Shown: one piece after another, positions 1-10,235 of the stretch
How positions within the stretch are numbered: the first letter of the stretch is position 1
How the letters are laid out: every line of letters begins with the position of its first letter
Source of the DNA: CAVTAV01 sp963732795
GTDB lineage: Bacteria > Pseudomonadota > Alphaproteobacteria > CAVTAV01
Assembly (NCBI GenBank): GCA_963732795.1
Contig: CAVTAV010000003.1
Coordinates: 210,384-274,383, forward strand
Reading direction: 5' to 3'
Length of the DNA stretch: 64,000 nt
Position numbers and translations under genes: made by a program
Notes under the pieces: generated by a model
Seen by the model: only the letters and a program-made list of their open reading frames with translations
The model's database searches: none
What the model was told of the DNA's origin: nothing

Positions 1-7
1 TATTTAA

Positions 8-103
8 GCCGGGTTAGCCGGAAAGACCAACGAAGTACTGAGGCAACTCGTATCCAAAGAGCAAGGCAACACGATTGTGAGTAACCAGGATACAGAACGA
101 TGA
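8..103 (+). other. Possible C-terminal end of an upstream gene
   Basis: One + strand frame is open from base 8 to a TGA at 101-103 that overlaps the ATG at 100 as ATGA. This is the coupling expected if a preceding exopolysaccharide gene ended here. A TAA at 5-7 blocks the frame, which could mean a frameshift or simply that this is intergenic. No domain is recognisable in about 31 codons. Confidence 0.2.
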
Positions 104-1705
104 AAGACGTATATCAACAAATAGTTGCCCATCTGTACGCAGTCTGGCAACGGCGCTGGCAAGCTGTCATCACCGCGTGGGCCGTCTGTTTCGTCGGCTG
201 GGTCGTGGTCTACATGGTCCCGGACAAATACGAGTTGTTTGCCCGGATCTATGTGAACACGGACACGGTGCTTCGCCCGCTCATGAGGAATCTGGCGGTC
301 GACACGGAAGGTGACGTTGTCGACAAACTGGCGACGATCCAACAGACGATGCTCAGCCGACCTAATCTCGAGAAGGTCCTGCGCATGACCGACATGGATC
401 TCAGTGCCACATCGGGTTCCAGCACGCAGAAGAAGGTCAACGAGTTGGCGCAGAACGTGAAGCTCGAGCTTCAGGATGGCGTCAACATCTTCCGGGTGTC
501 CTACCAGAACTCCGATCCGGCCGTTGCCAAGCGTGTCGTGCAGTCCCTGCTCACGATCTTCGTTGAGAGCAATCTCGGCGTGAATCGCAAGGAACTGGCC
601 GGCGCCCGTCGGTTCATCGACAATCAGCTCAAGGAATATGAGCGTCAGCTCCAGGAAGCCGAGAAACGTCGCGCCGATTTCCAGCGCAACAATATCGGGT
701 ATTTGCCTGGTGATCAGAACTATCTGCAGCAGCTTGAGACAGCGAAGACGAATTTGAGGCAGAGCGAAAGCGATCTGAAGGACGCCAAAGTTCAGCTTTC
801 AGAGATGAAGAAATACATGTCCGGGCTGTCGCCGCGTCTCGAAGTCACCAATCCGTCGGCCTATGGACCGCCGATCGGTGGTGGTATTGCGACGAGCACA
901 ATAAACACGACGATTGCGGCCCGAATTGCAACGCTGAGGGCGAATATCGACGATCTCAAGGCGCGCTTCACCGCCAATCACCCCGACGTCGTGGTGGCCC
1001 AGCGTCAGCTCGATGAGCTTCTGGCGCAGGTCAAGGCGCAACAAAGCGGAGTGAGTGCGACGAACGGCCAGGGCGACAATTCGGATTCTGGCGGCAAACG
1101 CCACGGTGTCAAATCCGGTCTACGAGCAGGTCATGGTCAAGGTGATCGACCAGGAGTCCAAGGTCGCCGTTCTTCAGGGGCGTGTTCTGGATCAACGTCA
1201 GCAGGTCGCCAAGCTCGACGAGGAGGCCAAGACGGTTCCGGAAGTCGAAGCCAAGATGGCCCGCATGGACCGCGACTACAACGTCCTCAAGGCCAACTAC
1301 GACAGTCTGCTGTCGACCCGCGAGAGCGCCAAGATCGCGACCGACATGGAAACCAATTCGGATAACGTGCAGTTCCGTGTGATCGACCCGCCGACGACGT
1401 CGCTGCGTCCGGTCACGCCGAATCGGCCGCTTCTCCTGTCCGGCGTCCTTCTTCTGGGTGTCGTGACCGGTATCGCCGTGGCCTTCCTGCTGAGCCAGAT
1501 CCACTCGACCTATCTGACGGTGCAGCGTCTCCGCGAGGAGTTCGCTCTGCCGGTGGTCGGCTCGATCTCGGCGGTGCTTCTGCCCGAGGCCCGGCGCCAG
1601 CGAGTGACTGAAGCCGTGACCTTTGCGGCGTGTTTCGGCGGACTGCTGATCGCCTATGGAGGTGTGATGTTGCTCGACAGCCTGTTCATGAGTGCGGGCG
1701 CGTAG
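100..1705 (+). CDS. XrtA-system polysaccharide chain-length determinant (Wzz/EpsF-like), one frameshift
   Basis: Inner-membrane chain-length regulator of exopolysaccharide export, about 534 aa once repaired. A membrane segment lies near residues 24-41 (AVCFVGWVVVYMV). It is followed by a Wzz-type periplasmic domain with long coiled coil (ELAGARRFIDNQLKEYERQL region) and a second C-terminal membrane segment (LLLSGVLLLGVVTGIAVAFLL). The first frame runs to about 1085. The remainder, from ILAANATVSNPVYEQ, is read one base later. Removing one T or A from the AATT at 1078-1081 restores a single protein of normal family length. It is the first complete gene of the XrtA cluster and is followed 29 bp later by the tyrosine kinase it would be expected to work with. 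Start ATG at 100 overlaps a possible upstream stop. Confidence 0.85.
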
Positions 1706-1734
1706 GCGACCAGAGAGTATGCGAGGATCAGACC

Positions 1735-2675
1735 ATGTCTATTATTGATAAGTCGACCGCCAAAGCGAAGGAAGAGGAGGGCAGCTCTCTGGTCGAGCGC
1801 GCGAGCGGCAAGATCAGCGACGTCAGCGCAAACGACCAGGCCGCCACGCCGAAAAAGGCGCAGGACGCCCCCAAGATCAAGAGCAAGGGGCGTAAGGCGG
1901 CAAAGCCGACACCTTCGAACGATACCGGCACGCGTCATAGCAAGCGCGCCGTCATCGATCTCGAACGGCTCCGGGTCGGCAAACATCCTGACGCCGGACA
2001 GCGATCCCGGCCAGACCTTCGAGGAGTTCCGGATCGTCAAGCGTCAGCTCCTGAACAATGCGTTCGGTGTCGGCGACAAGGCGATCAAGAACGGGAACCT
2101 CATGCTGGTCACGAGCGCCGAGCCCGGCGAGGGCAAGACGTTCTGCGCCATCAACCTGGCCATGAGCATCGCCTCCGAGCAGGACCTCACGGTCCTTCTG
2201 GTCGATGCCGACGTGTCCAAGCCTGACGTTCTCTCGTCACTCGGCGTGCAGGGCGGCAAGGGCCTGATGGATATCATCGCCGATGATTCCGTCGATGTGG
2301 CCGATTGTCTGCTCAAGACGAATATCGAGAACCTGACGCTCCTGCCGGCAGGCCGGGCGCACAAGCTCTCGACCGAGTTGATGGCATCGGAGCGTATGGG
2401 GCGGTTCGTCAAGGAAATTGCGCAACGCTACCCTGATCGCGTAATTATCTTCGAACTCCGCTCCCGCGCTGGCGAGCAGTGTGCCTGGCGTTCTTGCGAT
2501 GCATGTCGGCCAGGTCCTGTTCATCGTCGAGGCGGAACGGACGAGGGAGAGCCAGGCCAAGGAAGCCCTGTCGATGTTGAGCTCCTGCAAGTATATCAGC
2601 TTGCTCCTCAACAAGGCTCGGTTCACCAGCGGCATCAAGCGCTTCGGTTCCTACGAAGGTTATGGATATCCATAG
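1735..2675 (+). CDS. XrtA-associated tyrosine autokinase (CpsD/CapB family), two frameshifts
   Basis: Cytoplasmic BY-kinase partner of the chain-length determinant, about 312 aa when repaired. The N-terminus (MSIIDKSTAKAKEEE) is a low-complexity linker. The conserved core follows: QTFEEFRIVKRQLL, a Walker A-like SAEPGEGKTF, then LLVDADVSKPDV and a Walker A' region. The C-terminus GSYEGYGYP carries tyrosines suited to autophosphorylation. Frame changes occur near 1975 (gg to g gives VANILTPDSD) and near 2455 (aa to a gives VIIFDSAPALASS). Without repair, the middle part reads straight into the next gene and mimics a kinase-barrel fusion. Stop TAG at 2673-2675 precedes the next start by 11 bp. 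Confidence 0.82.
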
Positions 2676-2686
2676 AGTCAAGCGAC

Positions 2687-4207
2687 GTGAACATTGAACA
2701 GATTCATTCAATCTCAGTTCGTCGGTCGGTTTTGGGAAACAGGGGGGCGCTTCTGGCGGGCGTATGCCTCGCCCCCTTCATCGCGACCGCCCTTTCGAAC
2801 ACGGCGTCAGCGGCGGACTGGCGGCTGATCCCGTCCGTCAGCTTCGGCGAGACGTATACGGACAACGTCCGCCTCTCCAACACCAACAAACGAGATGACT
2901 GGGTCCAGTCGATCCAGCCGCGGCTTCAGCTGACGACCGAAGGGCGACGCATTACCGCAGACATCACGGGCGGGGTCGATTACCTCTACTTCGATCGTCT
3001 GAATAAAGACGACCTTCGTCCGGACGTCCAAGGAACGGCTACGATCGACGCGGTTCCCGATCTATTGCGGATCCAGGCGAACGTGTCAGTGACCCAGCGC
3101 CTTATCAATCCCGCCGGTGTTTTCTCGATCTCGCAGTTCAATGACACTACCAACCGGCAAACGCTCCAGCTCTATTCGGCCGGCCCGACGCTTTATCACC
3201 GCTTCGGAGGCTTCACCGACGCCCAGCTGACCTATCAGTTCAGCTTCACGAATGCCAACCGGATCAATCAGGTGGTTGGGGGGCCGCTGACCCAAACGCT
3301 CAGCAATCGCTATCTGCACAACTTGCTCTTCCAGGCGGATAGCGGCGACGATTTTACAAGATTTACCTGGAGCGCGACCGCCAACTATTTGAATTCTACC
3401 GCGCGGAACAGGTCGACCACGCCGCCGACGTCGAGGAATCGAGAAAGATTCCTCAGCCAGGTGACCGGGAACTACGAGATCAATTCGACTTTGGCCGCGA
3501 TCGTTCAGGGTGGCTACGACTATATCGGCGGCGTCGCCACGGTCGGCCCAGGCCGGCCACTCAGGGGCGGATTCTGGTATGAAGGCGGATTCCAGCTGAA
3601 TGGGCCGCGGACGACGTTTCAGTTTCTCGCTGGTCGGCGATTCGGCGGGTTGGCTATCGACGCGAATCTGACCTACCGCATTTCTAGCCGTACGTCGTTG
3701 TCGGCGAGTGTCACGCAGGATATCACGTCGTCCGCGGCCCGATTGATCTCGCTTCTTGGTCTTGCGGCCGCATCCGATTTTGCGACAACCTTCGGGCTTG
3801 ATCCTCAGTTTACGCTGTCGGACGAACTCTATTATAGCCGGCGGGGACAGCTGCAACTGAACGGATCGCGCGGAAAGAACTCTTTCAGCATCATGGGTTA
3901 CGTCAATCGCCGGTCGTTCCGAATCGTGCCGCGCAGCGACTTGATCTATGGCGGTCGGGTCACTTGGTCGCGTCAGCTCAATCGGAAATGGACGTTCGAT
4001 TCGCTCGGGCTCTATACCCACCAGCATTTCAACAACGTCACGTTCCGCCGCGATGATATTATTGCGGGTCAGCTTGGCCTAACCGACAACTTCGCGCGAA
4101 GCTTCAATGCGTCGCTAACCTACCGATACAGCTATCGGCACTCGAACGTGCAGATCTTCAACGTCCAAGAGAACGCCGTTACCTTGCTTTTAACCGCGAT
4201 ATTCTAG
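2687..4207 (+). CDS. XrtA/PEP-CTERM-associated outer-membrane beta-barrel (TIGR03016-like)
   Basis: Predicted outer-membrane barrel of the exopolysaccharide locus, about 506 aa. The GTG start at 2687 gives an N-terminal signal peptide (hydrophobic GALLAGVCLAPFIATALS, then SAADW after a likely cleavage at ASA). The rest is alternating amphipathic strands rich in Tyr, Arg and Ser, with the motif FGETYTDNVRLS near the mature N-terminus and a terminal Phe (TAIF) typical of BAM substrates. These features match the PEP-CTERM-system outer-membrane family that always sits next to the tyrosine kinase. No frameshift is needed. An in-frame reading upstream into the kinase gene is artefactual. The family's role is inferred as polysaccharide export or secretion; it has not been tested biochemically. 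Confidence 0.78.
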   Translation: MNIEQIHSISVRRSVLGNRGALLAGVCLAPFIATALSNTASAADWRLIPSVSFGETYTDNVRLSNTNKRDDWVQSIQPRLQLTTEGRRITADITGGVDYLYFDRLNKDDLRPDVQGTATIDAVPDLLRIQANVSVTQRLINPAGVFSISQFNDTTNRQTLQLYSAGPTLYHRFGGFTDAQLTYQFSFTNANRINQVVGGPLTQTLSNRYLHNLLFQADSGDDFTRFTWSATANYLNSTARNRSTTPPTSRNRERFLSQVTGNYEINSTLAAIVQGGYDYIGGVATVGPGRPLRGGFWYEGGFQLNGPRTTFQFLAGRRFGGLAIDANLTYRISSRTSLSASVTQDITSSAARLISLLGLAAASDFATTFGLDPQFTLSDELYYSRRGQLQLNGSRGKNSFSIMGYVNRRSFRIVPRSDLIYGGRVTWSRQLNRKWTFDSLGLYTHQHFNNVTFRRDDIIAGQLGLTDNFARSFNASLTYRYSYRHSNVQIFNVQENAVTLLLTAIF

Positions 4208-4217
4208 TCTGGGACCC

Positions 4218-5291
4218 ATGTACGCCGCGTTTTACAATCTCACCGGCCGGCCGTTTCAGCTTACGCCTGATCCGCGCTTCTATTTCAGCAGCCGGACCCA
4301 CAAGAAGGCGATGGCCTATCTCACCTACGGTATGAACCAAGGCGAGGGCTTCATCGTCATCACGGGTGATATCGGCGCCGGCAAGACCACCTTGGTGGGA
4401 CATATGTTCGAGGAGCTCGACCGCGAGAAATACATCGCGGCCACCGTGGTCACCACCCAGCTCGACGCCGACAACGTGCTCCGCATGGTCGCAAAGGCCT
4501 TCGGTATCGCCCAGGAAGGCATGGACAAGGCCACGCTTCTGGAGCGCATCGAGGCATTCCTGATCGATAGCCACAACCGCGGCAAGCGCGTTCTGCTGAT
4601 CGTCGACGAAAGCCAGAACCTGCCGACGGGCGCGCTCGAAGAGCTGAGGATGCTGTCGAACTTCCAGTTCGACGACCGGCCGCTGTTGCAGAGCTTCCTC
4701 CTCGGCCAGCCGCAGTTCCGAGACAAGCTTGCGAACGACCCGGACCTGGAGCAGCTTCGCCAGCGCATCATCGCGTCCTATCACCTGGAGCCGATGCAGG
4801 AGGCCGAGACGGCATCTTATATCGAGCACCGGCTGCAGCATGTCGGCTGGAAGGACGATCCGTCCTTCACCCGCGAGGCGTTCCGCCGGATCCACGAATT
4901 TACGGACGGCGTGCCGCGCAGGGTGAACACGTTGGCCTCGCGCGTTCTGCTGTTTGGCTATCTCGAGGAACTGCACGAGATCAATCTCGACGTGGTCAAC
5001 GAGGTCATCGAGGATCTGGAGCGCGACAACGAAGCCGGAAGCGAGCCCGAGGAGCCCGTGATCGGCGAAGTCGAGATCCCGAACAAGAAGGCGGCCGACC
5101 GCCCCGCAGTCAGCACCGGCGGCGCCGCGGCCGGGACGCAGAAGAAATACATCGATACGGATCTGAGCCGCCGTATCGAAGTGCTCGAGCGCAACCTTCT
5201 CGCGCAGCAAAAGACCTTGGACCGCGCACTCGAGATCGTTGCAAGCTATTTCGATCGGTTCGAGGGGGGCGAGTCGCCCGACGTGGATTAG
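4218..5291 (+). CDS. XrtA/PEP-CTERM-system AAA ATPase (ExeA/GspA-like)
   Basis: Cytoplasmic ATPase of 357 aa. The N-terminus MYAAFYNLTGRPFQLTPDP is the hallmark of the ExeA-like/TIGR03015 family. Walker A GDIGAGKTT is at residues 50-58, and Walker B LLIVDESQNL with the Asp-Glu pair is at 130-131. An arginine-rich lid region (GVPRRVNTLASRVLL) follows. The C-terminal third is acidic and then coiled coil (RRIEVLERNLLAQQKTLDRA). The gene is intact and lies 10 bp after the barrel gene. The family is a constant member of XrtA loci; its exact job is unknown and may be energising assembly or export. Confidence 0.88.
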   Translation: MYAAFYNLTGRPFQLTPDPRFYFSSRTHKKAMAYLTYGMNQGEGFIVITGDIGAGKTTLVGHMFEELDREKYIAATVVTTQLDADNVLRMVAKAFGIAQEGMDKATLLERIEAFLIDSHNRGKRVLLIVDESQNLPTGALEELRMLSNFQFDDRPLLQSFLLGQPQFRDKLANDPDLEQLRQRIIASYHLEPMQEAETASYIEHRLQHVGWKDDPSFTREAFRRIHEFTDGVPRRVNTLASRVLLFGYLEELHEINLDVVNEVIEDLERDNEAGSEPEEPVIGEVEIPNKKAADRPAVSTGGAAAGTQKKYIDTDLSRRIEVLERNLLAQQKTLDRALEIVASYFDRFEGGESPDVD

Positions 5292-5304
5292 GCGAGTCGC
5301 CGAG

Positions 5305-6258
5305 ATGAGTAGCTCGCGTCAGTCGCCGGGGCGTCGTGAAGAGTTAGTCGCGAACGATACGGCGGCCATCCCCGGCCGGAATTTCCCGATCAAGAACTGC
5401 ATGTCCGTGGACGTGGAAGAGCACTTCCAGGTCCAGGCGTTCGCGTCCACGATCGACCGCGCGGATTGGGACAATTACGAAAGCCGGGTCGAGCGGAATA
5501 CCGATCGCATCCTCGGCATCTTCGACGACGCCGACATTAAGGCGACCTTCTTCACGCTCGGCTGGGTCGCGGAGCGGCACCCGGACCTGATCCGGCGGAT
5601 CGTCGCCCAGGGCCACGAGCTCGCGAGCCACGGCTATTCCCATATCCTGATCCATAGTCAGACGCCGGAGGAGTTCCGGGCCGATGTGCGCCGGACCAAA
5701 TCCATCCTGGAGGACATCGGCGGAGTCGGCATCCGTGGCTATCGCGCGGCGACATTCTCGTTGGACCGGCGCTGTCTCTGGGCCCATGACGTGCTGGCGG
5801 AGGAGGGCTATCGCTATTCCTCCAGCATCTTCCCCGTAAACCGCGATCTCTATGGCATGCCCGACGCGCCGCGCACCGCCTATCGTGCCGGCGGCGAGCA
5901 GAAGCTGGTCGAGGTGCCGCTCACGACCGTCCGCGTGTTCGGGCGGAATCTCGCCTATTTCAGCGGCGGCGGCTTCTTCCGGCTGATCCCCTATCCGATC
6001 TCGCGGATCGCCTTCCGCCACGTGAACGCCCACGACCACGCGCCCTGCATCTTCTATTTCCATCCCTGGGAGATCGATCCCGACCAGCCGCGGATCGAGA
6101 ATGCGCCGGCGAAGTCGCGCTTCCGGCACTATGTCAATCTCGGCGTGATGGAGCGCAAGATCCGCGCGGCCTTGAAGGATTTTTCCTGGGCGCGCATGGA
6201 CGAGATCTTTCTCGGCGGCGGCGCCCGCGCCGGAAGCGCCAACGACAACCGGACCTAG
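5305..6258 (+). CDS. XrtA-system polysaccharide deacetylase (NodB family, TIGR03006-like)
   Basis: NodB-homology deacetylase of about 317 aa, expected to remove acetyl groups from the exopolysaccharide. The conserved start MSVDVEEHFQVQAF holds the catalytic Asp. The metal-binding motif HELASHGYSH and the motif RGYRAATFSLD follow, with HPWEIDPDQPR near the C-terminus. Start ATG 5305 lies 13 bp after the ATPase stop; ATG 5401 would remove a non-conserved 32-residue leader. There is no obvious signal peptide, in keeping with many XrtA deacetylases. The gene is intact. Confidence 0.88.
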   Translation: MSSSRQSPGRREELVANDTAAIPGRNFPIKNCMSVDVEEHFQVQAFASTIDRADWDNYESRVERNTDRILGIFDDADIKATFFTLGWVAERHPDLIRRIVAQGHELASHGYSHILIHSQTPEEFRADVRRTKSILEDIGGVGIRGYRAATFSLDRRCLWAHDVLAEEGYRYSSSIFPVNRDLYGMPDAPRTAYRAGGEQKLVEVPLTTVRVFGRNLAYFSGGGFFRLIPYPISRIAFRHVNAHDHAPCIFYFHPWEIDPDQPRIENAPAKSRFRHYVNLGVMERKIRAALKDFSWARMDEIFLGGGARAGSANDNRT

Positions 6259-6267
6259 GTCAGCCCC

Positions 6268-7294
6268 ATGATCGTGCACGAAATCGACAGCGCGCGTTTC
6301 GGCGACTGGGACGCCTTCGTCCGCGCCGTCACCCGCCGGCACGTTCTTCCATCTCTCGGGCTGGAAGACCGTGATGGAGGAGACGTTCCGTCATCGGACG
6401 TATCTGCTGGTCGCGGAGGAAGGCGGGGAGATCGCCGGCGTGCTGCCGCTCGTGCATATCAAGAGCCGGCTGTTCGGCTGTTCGCTGATCTCGGTCGCCT
6501 TCTGCACCTATGGCGGCCCGATCGGAACCCCGAATGCCGTCGCCGCGCTCGACGAACGTGCACGCGCTTTGGCCGACGAACTGGATGTCGATTACCTCGA
6601 ATATCGCCAGCACGGAACGGTCGTTCCCTGCCTATAAGTGCAAGGACAGCCTCTACGTCACCTTCCGCAAGGCGATCACCGCGGATCACGACGCCAATTT
6701 GAAGGCGATTCCGCGCAAGCAGCGCGCCATGGTCCGCAAAGGCATCAAGGCGGGGCTGGCGAGCGAGATCGACGCGGCCCCGGATCGGCTCTATCGGATC
6801 TATTCCGAGAGCGTGCGCAATCTCGGCACGCCAGTCTTTCCCGAAAAGCCTGTTCGGCAATCTTTCCAAAGCCTTCGGCGAGGATTGCGACATTCTCACC
6901 ATCAGCCATGAAGGCCAGGCGCTGGCGAGCGTGATGAACTTCTACTTCCGCGACGAGGTGCTGCCCTATTACGGCGGCAGCGTGCTTGCCGCGCGGAACG
7001 TCGCCGCCAACGATTTCATGTATTGGGAGGTCATGCGCAGGGCCGCCGATCGCGGCTATCCGCATGTTCGATTACGGCCGGTCAAAGATCGACACAGGGT
7101 CCTATTCCTTCAAGAAGAACTGGGGCTTCGAGCCGGCGCCGCTCCACTACGAATTCCATCTCCGCAAGAGCGACGAGCTGCCCGACGTCAGCCCGAAGAA
7201 TCCCAAATACCAAGCGATGATCGCGACCTGGAAGAAGCTGCCGCTGCCTGTCGCGAATTTCATCGGACCGTTCATTTCGCCCGCCCTCGGCTAG
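6268..7294 (+). CDS. FemAB-like XrtA/PEP-CTERM-associated protein, four frameshifts
   Basis: GNAT/FemAB-fold protein expected to transfer an aminoacyl group in the exopolysaccharide or envelope pathway, 340 aa when repaired. Four single-base insertions are inferred near 6345, 6612, 6845 and 7060. They join MIVHEIDSARFGDWDAFV, TFFHLSGWKTVMEETF, KDSLYVTFRKAI, LFGNLSKAFGEDCDI and MFDYGRSKIDTGSYSFKKNWGFEP into one product. The last motif is the signature of the TIGR03019 family. Two of the four insertions are clearly doubled bases (for example cc at 6849-6850). Every step shifts the frame by the same +1, and the final length is normal, so this is treated as sequence error, not a pseudogene. Confidence 0.8.
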
Positions 7295-7305
7295 AGGGGC
7301 GGCCC

Positions 7306-8522
7306 ATGGCGAACATTCTCTTTCTGGCGCACCGGATCCCCTTCCCGCCGGACAAGGGCGACAAGATCCGCTCGTGGAACATCCTGAAGCATCTGACGCG
7401 AAAGCCACCGGGTTCACCTCGGCTGCCTGATCGACGATGCCCGCGATTGGCAGTTCACCGACACGCTTCGAAGGCATCACCGCAAGCGCCCATTTCGCCG
7501 GCATCAATCCGAAGGCCGCGCGGATTCGCGGCCTGATCTCGGGCTTTGCGCGGCGAGGCTCTGTCGATCGGCTATTTCCGCGACGAGGGATTGCAGGCCT
7601 GGGTCGATAAGACGTCTGGCCACACAACATATTGATTTCGCGGTCATTTTCTCCTCGCCCATGGCCCGCTACGTGCTCGATCGCGGCCGCGCGCGGGTGC
7701 CGATGGTGGTCGATTTCGTCGACGTCGATTCCGACAAATGGACCCAATACGCCGAGCACAAGCGCTTCCCCGAAAATTGGATCTACCGCGCGCGAGGCCC
7801 GCACGCTTCTGGCGTTCGAACGGAAGGTCGCGGCCGAGGCGAAGGCGAGCCTGTTCGTCTCTCCCGCCGAGGCGGAGCTGTTCCGGAACCTCGCGCCCGA
7901 AGTCGCGGCGACCGTCCACCCGATGAACAACGGCGTCGATCTCGATTACTTCTCGCCCGAGCGATCCTACGAACCGGTCTTCGAAAAGACGGGGCCGTCG
8001 ATCGTCTTCACCGGCGCGATGGATTACTGGGCGAATATCGATGCCGCCCGCTGGTTTGTCGGCGAAGTCTGGCCGCGGATTCGGGCCGCTCATGGCGATG
8101 CGACGTTCCATATCGTCGGCGGCAATCCGACAGCGGAGGTGAAAGCCCTCGGACGTGCGCCAGGCGTGACCGTGACGGGCCGCGTGCCCGATGTCCGGCC
8201 CTATATCGCGGCGGCCGACGTCGTGGTCGCGCCGATGCGGATCGCGCGGGGGGTTCAGAACAAGGTGCTCGAAGGCATGTCCTTGGCCCGGCCGGTGGTG
8301 ACCACGCCGCAGGGCCTCGAAGGAATCGATGCCCAGCCGGGGCGCGATCTCGTGCTCGCCGATGGGGCGGAGAAGATGGCGGCCGCGATCGAAATTGTCT
8401 TATCGGACAATTTGCCCGGCATTGCCGTTGCCGAGCTCTGCGCCAATGCCCGCCTGCACATCGTCGAACATTACTCCTGGGCCGCGCAACTGACGGTTCT
8501 CGATGCGCTTCTGGCCCGTTGA
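7306..8522 (+). CDS. XrtA/PEP-CTERM-system glycosyltransferase (GT4-like, TIGR03087), five frameshifts
   Basis: Retaining GT-B glycosyltransferase of about 403 aa when repaired, predicted to add a sugar to the lipid-linked repeat unit at the inner face of the membrane. The N-terminus MANILFLAHRIPFPPDKGDK is diagnostic of the family. The middle holds RVHLGCLIDDARDW and PMVVDFVDVDSDKW. The C-terminal domain has the nucleotide-sugar motif GVQNKVLEGMSLARPVV. Insertions are inferred near 7395, 7467, 7552, 7615 and 7790, giving a final length typical of the family. It lies 11 bp after the FemAB-like gene. Confidence 0.8.
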
Positions 8523-8615
8523 CGAGGTCTTAACCGTAACCGCTTTGCAACCTTTTGGCCGCGATACTGGTGCTCAGCGGCTGGTTTTACCGCCGCGACA
8601 TCCCGAGAGTTGTGT

Positions 8616-10199
8616 ATGGGCCTTCGCGTAGACATCGAGGACCGGATCGTCCCGTCCTTCCTCCTTGACCGCCTGCAGGGAATCGCCGCTTGGCGTGTCG
8701 CCGGGCTTGTGATGGGGATCGGCCTCGCCGCCGTCCTGACGCTCTACGGCTCGACCGCCGCCATGCTGGTCAAGACCTGGGCCGTCTCCGATTCCTACGA
8801 CCAATGCTTCCTGATCCCGCCGATCAGCCTGTATCTGATCTGGCGCCATCGGCACCGGCTCCTCGCCGTCACGCCGCAGCCGGCCTATGGCGGCGTCGCC
8901 CTGATCGCGCTTTCGGGCGCGGCCTGGCTGGTCGGAAGGGCGGCTTCCGTCGATCTGGTCGAGGAGCTCGCCCTCGTCACCATGATTTTCGGGCTCCATC
9001 TCGCCGTGCTTGGCGTCAAGGCGACGCGGATCAATTTCTTCCCGCTGGCCTACCTCTATATGGCCGTGCCGATGGGCGCGTTTCTCATCCCGCCCTTGCA
9101 GCAGATCACGGCCGACGCGGCGGTGTTCCTTTTGCGTCTCGTCGGCGTGCCGGTCTTCATGGAAGGGACCTATATCACCATTCCGAACGGCACCTATTTC
9201 GTCGCCGAGGCCTGCGCGGGACTCCGCTTCCTGATTGCAACGGTCACGCTCGGCGTGTTGTTCGGCTATTTCTACTACCGCTCGCCCTGGCGCTGGATCG
9301 CCTTCATGGCGCTCTCCGTCGTCGTGCCCGTCGTGGCGAATTGCCTTCGGGCCTTCGGGGTCATCCTGCTCGGATATTTCACGAGCACCGATGTCGCGGG
9401 TGGCTTCGACCATATCTTCACGGGCTGGGTCTTCCTCTCGCTCGTCACCATCGCCTATCTCGCGATCGGCTATAGCTTCAGCGACCGGAAGCACGAGAAG
9501 GACCAGCCGCCCGAGCCCCATGCGACCATCGCGACCCTGGCGCCGCAGCAGGTTCTCCTAGCGGCGCTTGCGGCCCTCGTGGTGGCCGTCGCGCCCCAGG
9601 CCTATGCCGTCCATATCCGCGATGTTGCCAGCCGGGTCGATCTGCATCCGCTCCTGCCGCTGCCGACCGTCGGCGAGCCCTGGGCTCCGATGGACTACGA
9701 CCAGAATCTCTGGACTCCGCGGTTCGCGGGCGTGGATGCCAGCATCGCCAAGAGCTACCGGAACGCCGATGGGGAGGAGGCCGACCTGTATATCGGCTAT
9801 TACGCTCGCCAGCGGGAGGATGCCGAGCTTCTGGCCTATGGCAACCAGGTCGTCGATTTGGACAAATGGCGGCTCGTTAACGATAATTCGGTGTCGGTCC
9901 CGCTCTGGGGTCGTGATACGATCGTGGACGAAATGCAGATCGACCTAAACGGGTCCCGGCGGCTGGTCCGGTACTGGTATTGGGTCGACGGCGAATTCAC
10001 GGCCAATCCGTATTGGGCCAAGCTCTTGTTTGCCCGTTCGAAACTATTGGGCGGTATACAGGGAGCAGCGGTCATCGCGGTGAGCGTGCCCTTCGAGGAC
10101 GGGCCCGCGGCGGCACGGTCGCGACTGGACGACTTCCTGGCGAATGTCATGCCGCTGGGAGACGTCCTTATGAGCGTGAACGGCGGCAGGAAGAGCTGA
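8616..10199 (+). CDS. xrtA: Exosortase A fused to EpsI domain (XrtA)
   Basis: Membrane transpeptidase that processes PEP-CTERM proteins, 527 aa. About eight hydrophobic segments fill residues 25-300. The catalytic triad is visible: Cys200 in EACAGLRF, Arg245 in ANCLRAFG and His266 in FDHIFTGW. After a linker (KHEKDQPPEP) and one more membrane segment, the C-terminal 200 residues form an EpsI-like (DUF3485) domain with YDQNLWTPRFAG and VRYWYWVDG. The ATG at 8616 is preferred over the TTG six bases earlier. The gene is intact. No PEP-CTERM tailed substrate was seen in this window, so targets must lie elsewhere. Confidence 0.93.
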   Translation: MGLRVDIEDRIVPSFLLDRLQGIAAWRVAGLVMGIGLAAVLTLYGSTAAMLVKTWAVSDSYDQCFLIPPISLYLIWRHRHRLLAVTPQPAYGGVALIALSGAAWLVGRAASVDLVEELALVTMIFGLHLAVLGVKATRINFFPLAYLYMAVPMGAFLIPPLQQITADAAVFLLRLVGVPVFMEGTYITIPNGTYFVAEACAGLRFLIATVTLGVLFGYFYYRSPWRWIAFMALSVVVPVVANCLRAFGVILLGYFTSTDVAGGFDHIFTGWVFLSLVTIAYLAIGYSFSDRKHEKDQPPEPHATIATLAPQQVLLAALAALVVAVAPQAYAVHIRDVASRVDLHPLLPLPTVGEPWAPMDYDQNLWTPRFAGVDASIAKSYRNADGEEADLYIGYYARQREDAELLAYGNQVVDLDKWRLVNDNSVSVPLWGRDTIVDEMQIDLNGSRRLVRYWYWVDGEFTANPYWAKLLFARSKLLGGIQGAAVIAVSVPFEDGPAAARSRLDDFLANVMPLGDVLMSVNGGRKS

Positions 10200-10235
10200 G
10201 GCGAGAGCAGTTTTGGGCAGGGTAGAGGCAAGACG

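Noticed and set aside
1745..4207. Apparent fusion of tyrosine kinase to outer-membrane barrel protein
   Set aside because: The join runs through a frame that is foreign to the kinase after about 2455. Repair restores a kinase stop at 2675 and a separate GTG start at 2687.
6268..8522. Programmed +1 frameshifting in femAB and the glycosyltransferase
   Set aside because: Nine shifts at unrelated sequences over 2.2 kb, with no slippery motif or downstream structure, cannot be programmed; doubled bases point to sequence error.
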